NCBI RefSeq assembly: GCF_040438925.1 | Contig: NZ_CP159258.1 | Span: 5,355,001-5,419,000, forward strand | Reading direction: 5' to 3' | DNA: 64,000 bases | Source of the DNA: Pseudomonas sp. MYb327 | GTDB lineage: Bacteria > Pseudomonadota > Gammaproteobacteria > Pseudomonadales > Pseudomonadaceae | In this document: positions 56,703 to 64,000 of the stretch, piece after piece | How positions within the stretch are numbered: position 1 is the stretch's first letter | How the letters are laid out: the number at the start of each line of letters is the position of its first letter | Translations under genes and position numbers: made by a program | Notes under the pieces: generated by a model | Told to the model about the DNA's origin: nothing | What the model saw: the letters and a program-made list of their open reading frames with translations, nothing else | The model's database searches: none

Positions 56703-58319
56703 TTGGCCCACCCCGCCCAACGCCGCTGGTATCCCCTGGTCTTCGCCATCGCTGCGCTGGTCCTGCTGCCTCTGAGTGTCCTGCTACTGTCCTGGCAAAC
56801 CCTCGATCAACAGATCTGGTCCCACCTTTGGGAAACCCAGATGCCGCGTTTGCTGAGCAATACCCTGATTTTGGTGCTGGGCGTTGGCGTCGGCGTGACG
56901 GTCCTCGGAGTGAGCCTGGCCTGGCTTACCAGCCTCTGCGAATTCCCCGGCCGCCGTTGGCTGGACTGGGCGCTAATGCTGCCCTTTGCAATTCCGGCCT
57001 ACGTCCTGGCGTTTGTCTTTGTCGGCCTGCTGGACTTCGCCGGCCCTGTGCAAACCCTGCTGCGCGAGTGGTTCGGTTCCGGCTTGCGTTTGCCGCGCGT
57101 ACGTTCCACGGGAGGGGTGATTCTGGTTCTGGTGCTGGTCTTCTATCCCTATGTTTATCTGTTGGCGCGCACGGCGTTCCTGGCGCAGGGCAAAGGCCTG
57201 ATGGAAGCGGCACGCGTGCTCGGCCAGTCACCATGGCAGGCGTTCTGGCGGGTGGCGATGCCCATGGCGCGACCGGCCATCGGTGCAGGCGTGGCGTTGG
57301 CGCTGATGGAAACACTGGCGGATTTCGGCGCGGTGTCGGTGTTCAACTTCGATACGTTTACAACGGCCATCTACAAGACCTGGTACGGATTCTTCAGCCT
57401 GTCCAGCGCCGCGCAACTGGCCAGCCTGTTGCTGCTGGTGGTGATGGTCGTGCTGTACGGCGAGCGTCGTGCTCGCGGCGCCAACCGGGCGAGCAACGAG
57501 CGCCCACGGGTCAAGGCGTTGTATCACCTGCATGGCTTCAAGGCGATGCTGGCCATGACGTGGTGCGGACTGGTTTTTGCCTGTGCTTTTGTCATTCCGA
57601 TGCTGCAACTGTTGGTGTGGTTCTGGCAGCGCGGGCGTCTGGATCTGGATGAGCGTTACGCCGGGCTGATCGTCCATACCTTGTACCTGGGCGCGTTGGC
57701 GGCGTTGATCACGGTCGGCGTCGCCTTGGTGCTGGCCTTTGCCCGGCGCCTGGCGCCGACCCGGGCGATCCGTTCCGGGGTCGGCCTGGCCAATCTGGGC
57801 TACGCCTTGCCCGGGTCGGTGCTGGCGGTCTCGATCATGCTGGCGTTCAGTTATCTGGATCGCGAGCTGGTGATCCCACTGTCCGGTTGGCTCGGCGGGG
57901 CCGGCAAGCCGCTGCTGTTGGGCAGCCTGTCGGCATTGTTGCTGGCGTACCTGGTGCGGTTTATCGCCGTGGCTTACGGGCCGCTGGAAAGCAGCCTGGC
58001 GCGTATACGGCCATCTTTGCCCGAAGCGGCACGTAGCCTGGGTGTCAGTGGGCCACGACTGTTTTTCAAAGTGTATCTGCCGTTATTGCTTCCCGGCTCG
58101 TTGAGTGCGGCGCTGCTGGTATTCGTCGATGTGCTCAAGGAAATGCCCGCGACCCTGCTAATGCGCCCCTTTGGCTGGGACACGCTGGCAGTGCGGATCT
58201 TTGAAATGACCAGTGAAGGTGAATGGGCGAGGGCTTCTTTGCCGGCCTTGACCCTGGTTTTGGTCGGGTTGCTACCAGTCATCGGATTGATCCGGCGTTC
58301 AGCGCATCGAAACAGCTAG
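56703..58319 (+). CDS. Iron(III) ABC transporter permease
   Basis: A 538-residue inner-membrane permease with two fused FbpB halves (12 predicted helices in all), each with an EAA loop (LMEAARVLGQSPWQAFWRVAMPM and LPEAARSLGVSGPRLFFKVYLPL). TTG start at 56703 is required, since no ATG lies upstream in frame near a ribosome site. The downstream gcvT is not an ATPase, so the Walker subunit must be encoded elsewhere. A REP pair separates it from the binding-protein gene. Confidence 0.85.
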   Translation: MAHPAQRRWYPLVFAIAALVLLPLSVLLLSWQTLDQQIWSHLWETQMPRLLSNTLILVLGVGVGVTVLGVSLAWLTSLCEFPGRRWLDWALMLPFAIPAYVLAFVFVGLLDFAGPVQTLLREWFGSGLRLPRVRSTGGVILVLVLVFYPYVYLLARTAFLAQGKGLMEAARVLGQSPWQAFWRVAMPMARPAIGAGVALALMETLADFGAVSVFNFDTFTTAIYKTWYGFFSLSSAAQLASLLLLVVMVVLYGERRARGANRASNERPRVKALYHLHGFKAMLAMTWCGLVFACAFVIPMLQLLVWFWQRGRLDLDERYAGLIVHTLYLGALAALITVGVALVLAFARRLAPTRAIRSGVGLANLGYALPGSVLAVSIMLAFSYLDRELVIPLSGWLGGAGKPLLLGSLSALLLAYLVRFIAVAYGPLESSLARIRPSLPEAARSLGVSGPRLFFKVYLPLLLPGSLSAALLVFVDVLKEMPATLLMRPFGWDTLAVRIFEMTSEGEWARASLPALTLVLVGLLPVIGLIRRSAHRNS

Positions 58320-58475
58320 GTGCCAGTCCTACACCTTGCGGCTACAATGCGCGGCATTCGGTGCGGTACGTCTGACAGACAAGGTAGTGAAAATCGGCTG
58401 AAAGCCTTTAGTTTCAAGGCTTTCACTCAAATAGGCACTCACCCGCACCTTCGCCACGCCCGGAAGGAGAAACCC
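58320..58475. other. gcvT leader region
   Basis: 156 bp before gcvT with a short stem GAAAGCCTT/AAGGCTTTC near 58400-58426. I see no tandem glycine-riboswitch pattern. A ribosome site GGAAGGAGA precedes the ATG. Confidence 0.5.
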
Positions 58476-59558
58476 ATGGGACAGCGTACGCCTCTGTATG
58501 ACCTTCATCTCGCCCTCGGCGCGAAGATGGTCGATTTTGGCGGTTGGGATATGCCTCTGCATTATGGATCGCAGGTCGAGGAACACCATCAGGTGCGCCG
58601 CGATTGCGGTGTTTTCGATGTATCCCACATGACCGTGATCGATGTCGCCGGTAAGCAGGCCAAAGCCTGGCTCCAGCATTTGCTGGCCAATGACGTTGAA
58701 CGCTTGCACAGCCCCGGCCGTGCGTTGTACAGCACCATGCTCAATGAGCGCGGCGGCATCGTCGACGACATGATCGTTTATCGCCTCGATGACGGTTATC
58801 GCCTTGTAGTCAATGCGTCCACCCGCAATCAAGACCTGGCGTGGATGCAGGCCCATCTCGACGGCTTCGAGGTGCAGCTCAGCGAGCGCTCCGAGCTGGC
58901 GATGCTGGCCATTCAAGGCCCCCACGCCCGGCACAAAGTCGCCGAACTGGTGAGCCAGTCCCGCGGCAATCTGATCCAGCTACTCAAACCCTTCGAAGGC
59001 CTGCCCGACGGCGACTGGTTCATCGCGCGCACCGGCTACACCGGCGAAGACGGGCTGGAAATCATCCTGCCGGCCAACCAGGCACCGGGATTTTTCAACG
59101 ATCTGGTGGGGGCGGGAATTTCCCCGATTGGTCTTGGCGCGCGGGATACCTTGCGGGTGGAGGCCGGCATGAACCTCTACGGCCAGGACATCAATCAAGA
59201 CGTTTCACCGCTGGCCTCCAACATGGGCTGGAGCATCGCCTGGGAACCGGCCACTCGCCAGTTCATCGGCCGCAAGGCGTTGGAAACCGAGCGCAGCGGT
59301 GGCGTACAGCACAAACTGGTCGGTCTGGTCCTTGAGGAGCGCGGGGTTTTGCGCGCTCATCAAGTGGTCCGCATCGCCAATGTTGGCGAAGGAGAGATCA
59401 CCAGTGGTAGTTTCTCTCCTACGCTTAGCAAGTCGATTGCACTGGCGCGCGTGCCGATGGCGACTGCCGACCGCGCAGAAGTGGAAATCCGTGGCAAGTG
59501 GTACCCGGTCCGAGTGGTCAAACCGACCTTCGTACGCCATGGCAAAACCTTGATCTAA
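58476..59558 (+). CDS. gcvT: Glycine cleavage T protein (aminomethyltransferase)
   Basis: Transfers the methylene from aminomethyl-lipoyl-H protein to THF. The 360-residue protein begins [20 protein letters not shown], with [11 protein letters not shown] and [16 protein letters not shown] (substrate and folate contacts). ATG at 58476 with GGAAGGAGA upstream; the frame is open earlier without conserved residues. First gene of gcvTHP. Confidence 0.95.
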   Translation: MGQRTPLYDLHLALGAKMVDFGGWDMPLHYGSQVEEHHQVRRDCGVFDVSHMTVIDVAGKQAKAWLQHLLANDVERLHSPGRALYSTMLNERGGIVDDMIVYRLDDGYRLVVNASTRNQDLAWMQAHLDGFEVQLSERSELAMLAIQGPHARHKVAELVSQSRGNLIQLLKPFEGLPDGDWFIARTGYTGEDGLEIILPANQAPGFFNDLVGAGISPIGLGARDTLRVEAGMNLYGQDINQDVSPLASNMGWSIAWEPATRQFIGRKALETERSGGVQHKLVGLVLEERGVLRAHQVVRIANVGEGEITSGSFSPTLSKSIALARVPMATADRAEVEIRGKWYPVRVVKPTFVRHGKTLI

Positions 59559-59607
59559 CCTTTTCGGGCGGCATCGGCCGCCGACAAACTTCTTGAGGAC
59601 ACAGAAC

Positions 59608-59991
59608 ATGAGCGATATCCCTGCCGACCTGCGTTTTGCCGAGAGTCACGAGTGGGCTCGCCTGGAAGCCGATGGCACCGTCACCGTAGGCATCAGCGAT
59701 CACGCGCAGGAAGCGCTGGGTGATGTGGTGTTTGTCGAGCTGACTGAAGTCGGAAAAACCTTCGCCGCCGGCGATCAGTCCGGTGTGGTGGAGTCGGTTA
59801 AGGCTGCTTCCGACATTTATTCCCCGGTTGCTGGTGAAGTGATTGCGGTCAACGAAGCATTGAGCGGTGAGCCTGAGTTGCTCAACTCCGACCCGTACGG
59901 CGCGTGGATCTTCAAACTCAAGCCAAGCAACACCGCTGAGCTGGAAAAGCTGCTTGACGCAGCGGGTTACAAGGCCGCTATCGGCGAGTAA
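59608..59991 (+). CDS. gcvH: Glycine cleavage H protein
   Basis: Lipoyl carrier of the glycine cleavage system. 127 residues; lipoylation lysine K65 in [19 protein letters not shown] at 59608 ([16 protein letters not shown]). Followed by an intrinsic terminator, though gcvP is 125 nt further on. Confidence 0.96.
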   Translation: MSDIPADLRFAESHEWARLEADGTVTVGISDHAQEALGDVVFVELTEVGKTFAAGDQSGVVESVKAASDIYSPVAGEVIAVNEALSGEPELLNSDPYGAWIFKLKPSNTAELEKLLDAAGYKAAIGE

Positions 59992-60011
59992 GCCTTCAAG
60001 CGTCATCCCAA

Positions 60012-60037
60012 AGCCCCGACTTGTCGGGGCTTTTTTG
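60012..60037 (+). terminator. Intrinsic terminator between gcvH and gcvP
   Basis: AAGCCCCGACTTGTCGGGGCTT followed by a T-run. It would reduce transcription from gcvT-gcvH into gcvP unless read through. Confidence 0.85.
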
Positions 60038-60116
60038 TGGGCGCTAAAAGATCGGCTGCTATGCTGGTTTGACCGTGTTGCATCGACGCTGAGCGCCAGT
60101 CAAGAGAGAGCCCGTC

Positions 60117-62990
60117 ATGTCCCAGTTGCCGTCCCTGAGCCAGTTACGCGATCCCAATGCTTTCCTTCGTCGCCACCTCGGCCCCGATGCCGCCGAGCAA
60201 CAGTCGATGCTCGACAGCCTCGGCCTTGGCAGCCGGGTCGAGCTGATCGAGCAGACAGTGCCACCGGGAATCCGCCTGAACCGGCCACTCGACCTGCCGC
60301 CGGCCCTCGACGAAGAAGCCGCGCTGGCCAAGCTGCGGGGCTACGCCGAGCAGAACCAGGTCTGGACCAGCCTGATCGGCATGGGCTATCACAACACGCT
60401 GACGCCAACCGTCATCCTGCGCAATGTGCTGGAAAATCCTGGTTGGTACACCGCGTACACCCCTTATCAACCGGAAATCGCCCAAGGGCGGCTCGAAGCG
60501 CTACTGAATTTCCAGCAATTGACTATCGACCTCACAGGCCTGGAACTGGCCAACGCTTCGCTGCTGGACGAAGCCACGGCGGCAGCGGAAGCCATGGCCT
60601 TGGCCAAGCGTGTTGCCAAGTCGAAAAGCAATCTGTTCTTTGTCGATGAAGGCTGCCATCCGCAGACCATCTCCGTGGTGCAGACCCGCGCCGAGGGTTT
60701 CGGATTCGAGCTGATCGTCGACGCTGTGGATAACTTGAAACAGCACCAGGTATTCGGCGCGCTGCTTCAATACCCTGACACCCACGGCGAAATCCGGGAC
60801 CTGCGTCCGTTGATTGACCACCTGCATGCCCAGCAGGCGCTGGCGTGTGTCGCCACCGATCTGCTGAGCCTGCTGTTACTGACCCCGCCAGGGGAATTGG
60901 GGGCCGACGTGGTGTTCGGCTCATCCCAGCGTTTTGGTGTGCCCATGGGCTACGGCGGACCGCACGCGGCGTTTTTTGCCAGCCGCGACGAGTACAAACG
61001 AGCGATTCCCGGGCGCATCATTGGCGTGTCAAAAGACGCCCGCAGCAACGTTGCCCTGCGCATGGCGCTGCAAACCCGCGAGCAACATATTCGCCGTGAA
61101 AAGGCCAACTCGAACATCTGCACCGCGCAGGTGCTGCTGGCCAATATCGCCAGTTTCTATGCGGTCTACCACGGTCCGGAAGGGCTGAAACGAATTGCCC
61201 AACGTGTGCACCGGCTGACCTGCATCCTCGCCACCGGTCTTGAGCGAAAAGGTATTACCCGCCTCAACCAACACTTCTTCGACACCCTGACCCTGGAAGT
61301 TGGCGGCACTCAAACCGCAATCATCGAAAGCGCCCAGGCTGCGCAAATCAACCTGCGTATTCTGGGCCGTGGGCAACTCGGTTTGAGCCTCGACGAAACT
61401 TCTGACGAAACCACGGTGGCGAAACTGTTCGATGTGTTCCTGGGTGCCGATCATGGGCTCAACGTTGACGAACTGGACGCTGAAACCCTCGTTGCGGGCA
61501 TTCCCGAGGCACTGTCGCGAACCTCGCCCTATTTGCGCCATCCGGTGTTCAGCGCCCACCACAGCGAAACCGAGATGCTGCGCTACCTCAAGCAGTTGGA
61601 AAACAAGGATCTGGCGCTCAATCAATCGATGATTCCGCTCGGCTCCTGCACGATGAAGCTCAACGCCACCAGCGAGATGATCCCGATCACCTGGCCGCAA
61701 TTCGCCAACCTGCATCCCTTTGCGCCGAAAGAACAGGCCGTCGGTTACTCATTGATGATCGAAGAACTGGAGCGCTGGCTGTGCGCGATCACCGGATTCG
61801 ATGCGATTTGTATGCAGCCCAACTCCGGCGCCCAGGGCGAGTACGCCGGGCTTCTGGCGATCCGCAAATACCACGAGAGCCGCCAGGAGGGCGGGCGGGA
61901 TATCTGCCTGATTCCATCATCGGCCCACGGCACCAACCCGGCCTCGGCGCAAATGGCCGGGATGCGCGTGGTGATTGTCGAGTGTGACGAGGCGGGTAAC
62001 GTCGACCTGGATGATCTGAAGGAAAAAGCCGCGCAGGCCGCGGATAAACTCGCCTGCCTGATGGCGACCTATCCTTCGACCCACGGCGTGTACGAGGAAG
62101 GCATCAGCGAAATCTGCCAAGTTATCCACAGCCACGGCGGCCAGGTCTACATGGATGGCGCCAACCTCAACGCACAGGTCGGGTTGGCGCGCCCGGCGGA
62201 CATCGGCGCCGATGTGTCACACATGAACCTGCATAAAACCTTTTGCATTCCGCATGGCGGCGGCGGGCCGGGCATGGGGCCAATTGGCGTGCGCGCACAT
62301 CTCGCGCCGTTCGTGGCCAATCACCCGGTGGTGCCGATTGACGGGCCGCTGCCACAGAACGGCGCGGTCAGTGCGGCGCCTTGGGGCAGCGCGAGCATTT
62401 TGCCGATCAGCTGGATGTACATCGCCATGATGGGGCCGCAACTGGCCGATGCCAGTGAAGTGGCGATCCTCGCGGCGAATTACCTGGCGCGGCACTTGTC
62501 CGGTGCGTTCCCCGTGCTCTATACCGGGCGCAACGAGCGGGTGGCCCACGAATGTATTCTCGACCTGCGGCCACTCAAGGCGCTGACCGGCATCAGCGAA
62601 GAGGACGTGGCCAAACGCCTGATGGACTATGGCTTCCATGCGCCGACCATGTCGTTCCCGGTGCCTGGGACGTTGATGGTCGAACCGACCGAAAGTGAAT
62701 CGAAGGCAGAGCTGGATCGCTTTATCGGCGCAATGCTGAGCATCCGCGCGGAAATTACCGAGGTGCAGAACGGCAACTGGCCGGCCGAGGACAACCCGTT
62801 GAAACGTGCGCCGCACACGCTGGCGGACATCACTGGCGTATGGGAACGGCCCTACAGCATCGAACAGGCGGTGACGCCGGATGCGCACACCAAGGCTCAC
62901 AAATACTGGCCGGTGGTGAACCGGGTGGACAATGTCTACGGGGATCGAAATCTGTTTTGTGCGTGTGTTCCGCTGGATGAGTACCGCTGA
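60117..62990 (+). CDS. gcvP: Glycine dehydrogenase (decarboxylating) P protein
   Basis: PLP enzyme that decarboxylates glycine and loads the H protein. The 957-residue protein has two homologous halves; the PLP lysine is K707 in [29 protein letters not shown]-like and [11 protein letters not shown] segments are present. Completes the gcvTHP operon as the last enzyme; folate-linked, coupling glycine to one-carbon supply, which fits the nearby ygfA only loosely. Confidence 0.96.
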   Translation: MSQLPSLSQLRDPNAFLRRHLGPDAAEQQSMLDSLGLGSRVELIEQTVPPGIRLNRPLDLPPALDEEAALAKLRGYAEQNQVWTSLIGMGYHNTLTPTVILRNVLENPGWYTAYTPYQPEIAQGRLEALLNFQQLTIDLTGLELANASLLDEATAAAEAMALAKRVAKSKSNLFFVDEGCHPQTISVVQTRAEGFGFELIVDAVDNLKQHQVFGALLQYPDTHGEIRDLRPLIDHLHAQQALACVATDLLSLLLLTPPGELGADVVFGSSQRFGVPMGYGGPHAAFFASRDEYKRAIPGRIIGVSKDARSNVALRMALQTREQHIRREKANSNICTAQVLLANIASFYAVYHGPEGLKRIAQRVHRLTCILATGLERKGITRLNQHFFDTLTLEVGGTQTAIIESAQAAQINLRILGRGQLGLSLDETSDETTVAKLFDVFLGADHGLNVDELDAETLVAGIPEALSRTSPYLRHPVFSAHHSETEMLRYLKQLENKDLALNQSMIPLGSCTMKLNATSEMIPITWPQFANLHPFAPKEQAVGYSLMIEELERWLCAITGFDAICMQPNSGAQGEYAGLLAIRKYHESRQEGGRDICLIPSSAHGTNPASAQMAGMRVVIVECDEAGNVDLDDLKEKAAQAADKLACLMATYPSTHGVYEEGISEICQVIHSHGGQVYMDGANLNAQVGLARPADIGADVSHMNLHKTFCIPHGGGGPGMGPIGVRAHLAPFVANHPVVPIDGPLPQNGAVSAAPWGSASILPISWMYIAMMGPQLADASEVAILAANYLARHLSGAFPVLYTGRNERVAHECILDLRPLKALTGISEEDVAKRLMDYGFHAPTMSFPVPGTLMVEPTESESKAELDRFIGAMLSIRAEITEVQNGNWPAEDNPLKRAPHTLADITGVWERPYSIEQAVTPDAHTKAHKYWPVVNRVDNVYGDRNLFCACVPLDEYR

Positions 62991-63005
62991 AAATCAAACG
63001 CCCCC

Positions 63006-63095
63006 TGTAGGAGCTGGCTTGCCAGCGATGAGGCCGGCACATCCAACATCACCGGTGACTGACACGCCGTCATCGCTGGCAAGCCAGCTCCTACA
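63006..63095. repeat. REP pair (TGTAGGAGCTGGCTTGCCAGC type)
   Basis: Arms TGTAGGAGCTGGCTTGCCAG and CTGGCAAGCCAGCTCCTACA with about 50 nt between, in the convergent gap after gcvP. Confidence 0.85.
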
Positions 63096-63112
63096 AGGGT
63101 TTTGTGTCGTGC

Positions 63113-63144
63113 ATAAAAAATGCCGCTCATGTGAGCGGCATTTC
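63113..63144 (-). terminator. Terminator of the DUF2388 gene
   Basis: On the minus strand AATGCCGCTCACATGAGCGGCATT followed by a T-run; located just past the stop codon at 63161. Confidence 0.8.
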
Positions 63145-63160
63145 TGTACGGCAACCGGGC

Positions 63161-63478
63161 TTATTCCGAAGCCACGGCATTCTTCGCCAGGATCGCATTC
63201 GCCAATTCCATGTCCGTGGCCTGCAGGCCCGGGTTGTCGGCGCGGACTTTCTGCATGGCTGCTTCCAGGTATGGGCCGCGGATGCCGCCGTCACTGGCGA
63301 CAAAACTGCTGGCATCGTCCTGGGCAGCGATGATCAGCTTGTGATCCTTGAACGTCAGGTAGGTCGAACCGGTGGTTGCACCGGAAGAAATGACGTTACG
63401 CCAAAAGCTATCGGCCATCGCCGAACCGACAGGCAGGGACAACAGGGCGATGGTAGCGACAGCAAGTTTGAGACGCAT
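63161..63478 (-). CDS. DUF2388 family periplasmic protein
   Basis: A 105-residue protein with a signal peptide (MRLKLAVATIALLSLPVGSA, cleaved after AMA) and a conserved mature domain DSFWRNVISSGATTGSTYLT, ASSFVASDGGIRGPYLEAAM. This is the DUF2388/TIGR02448 Pseudomonas family of unknown function, often present in several copies. Start at ATG 63476-63478; an in-frame codon 15 nt upstream would lengthen the signal region slightly. Confidence 0.85.
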   Translation of the reverse strand: MRLKLAVATIALLSLPVGSAMADSFWRNVISSGATTGSTYLTFKDHKLIIAAQDDASSFVASDGGIRGPYLEAAMQKVRADNPGLQATDMELANAILAKNAVASE

Positions 63479-63548
63479 AGGGGGTGACTCCACTGGTTAA
63501 CTGCGGTGTTGGATTGTCGCCCCCTCATCGAGTTCCCTGGCGGCCAAG

Positions 63549-64000
63549 CTACTTCTGCTCACTCTGCGGCGTTACGCGCAGCACCTCCTCGATCGTGGTC
63601 AAACCCGCTGCGACTTTCTGTGCCCCCGACAGGCGCAGGCTGCGCATGCCTTCCTTGAACGCCTGGCGCCGCACCGCCAGCAAGTCGGTATCGGGATTGA
63701 TCAGTGCCTTCAAGCCATCGGTCAGTTGCATGATTTCGTACACCCCGGCGCGGCCGTGATAGCCGGTGTCGCGGCATTCCAGACAGCCGATCGCCCGTTG
63801 CGCGTTGCTGGGCGGTGGTGCTTGCCAGGGCCGGGTCAGGGTTTGCCAGTCCTCTTCCCCCAAGGCTTGCGGTGCCTTGCAGTGCGGGCACAGGGTGCGC
63901 ACCAGTCGCTGGGCCATGACGCCGAGCACGGTGGCTTTGATCAGGTAATGCGGCACGCCGAGCTCCAGCAAGCGACTGATCGCGCTCGGCGCATCGTTGG
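63549..64000 (-). CDS. GspE/PilB-type secretion ATPase (N-terminus cut by window edge)
   Basis: About 150 C-terminal residues of a hexameric secretion-motor ATPase. [21 protein letters not shown], then [18 protein letters not shown] and C-terminal [20 protein letters not shown]: the zinc-binding tetracysteine module (CxxC...CxxC) of GspE/PilB is complete. Walker A and B lie outside the window to the right. In P. aeruginosa the locus is followed by a stand-alone secretion-pathway ATPase of this type (PA5210-like); whether partner pilus or T2SS genes lie beyond the edge cannot be seen. Confidence 0.9.
   Translation of the reverse strand, partial: NDAPSAISRLLELGVPHYLIKATVLGVMAQRLVRTLCPHCKAPQALGEEDWQTLTRPWQAPPPSNAQRAIGCLECRDTGYHGRAGVYEIMQLTDGLKALINPDTDLLAVRRQAFKEGMRSLRLSGAQKVAAGLTTIEEVLRVTPQSEQK

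Noticed and set aside
58320..58475. Glycine riboswitch ahead of gcvT
   Set aside because: No tandem aptamer consensus is visible; only one short stem is present.

Overview
The window is a stretch of core chromosome from a Pseudomonas of the fluorescens group. The base composition is GC-rich. The gene order follows the Pseudomonas aeruginosa arrangement from xerC/dapF/lysA through algR-hemCD-algQ-algP, hemB-ppk-ppx, rho, 6S RNA-zapA and pepP-ubiH to gcvTHP. Nearly every long intergenic gap holds paired REP palindromes of the kind abundant in P. fluorescens. I found no rRNA, tRNA, prophage, insertion sequence or CRISPR array. Species assignment is inference from synteny and protein resemblance recalled from memory; no search was run.

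Layout. 1-8.7 kb: xerC (cut by the left edge), a DUF484 gene, dapF, lysA and lptM on the minus strand; cyaY, a DUF1289 gene and rnk with its attenuator leader on the plus strand; then cyaA. 8.7-12.3 kb: small conserved proteins, a tandem pair of glutathione transferases, argH. 12.7-21.9 kb: algR, the haem genes hemC-hemD-hemX-hemY, a dsbB-type gene, rsd/algQ, an FKBP isomerase and the Lys/Pro/Ala-repeat gene algP. 21.9-30.5 kb: an ABC-F protein, a small MscS-like channel, a LysE-type exporter, a cytochrome c/FTR1 iron permease, a DUF188 protein, ElbB, a sterol-desaturase-type hydroxylase and a DedA protein. 30.7-36 kb: hemB-ppk behind a good Pho box, a tandem REP array, and convergent ppx. 36-40 kb: a four-gene polar amino acid ABC transporter and a divergent FadR-type regulator. 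40-47.4 kb: trxA, the rho leader and rho, a 160-bp near-palindrome, ubiD with an iron-sulfur flavin reductase, a ChaC-like protein, a secreted TonB-domain protein and a quinone oxidoreductase. 47.5-55.3 kb: a FliL-like protein, an EVE protein, 5-formyl-THF cyclo-ligase, 6S RNA, zapA, a ZapB-like protein and the ygfB-pepP-ubiH-DUF4442-ubiI operon. 55.5-64 kb: a two-gene ferric ABC system, gcvT-gcvH-gcvP, a DUF2388 protein and the 3' end of a GspE/PilB-type ATPase.

How the genes work together. Haem synthesis (hemB, hemC, hemD, hemX, hemY), iron uptake (FTR1, Fbp-type transporter) and ubiquinone synthesis (ubiD, ubiH, ubiI) recur across the window. Polyphosphate synthesis and breakdown sit tail to tail (ppk/ppx), and the predicted Pho box ties hemB-ppk to phosphate starvation. 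Global regulators are dense: cyaA, rnk, algR, rsd/algQ, algP, rho and 6S RNA.

I did not find a clear undescribed system. The observations most worth following are the Pho box with correct -10 spacing before hemB-ppk, the 110-bp-period REP array between ppk and ppx, the 160-bp inverted repeat after rho, the absence of algZ/fimS beside algR, the translationally coupled DUF4442 gene between ubiH and ubiI, and the ubiD-linked flavin reductase.
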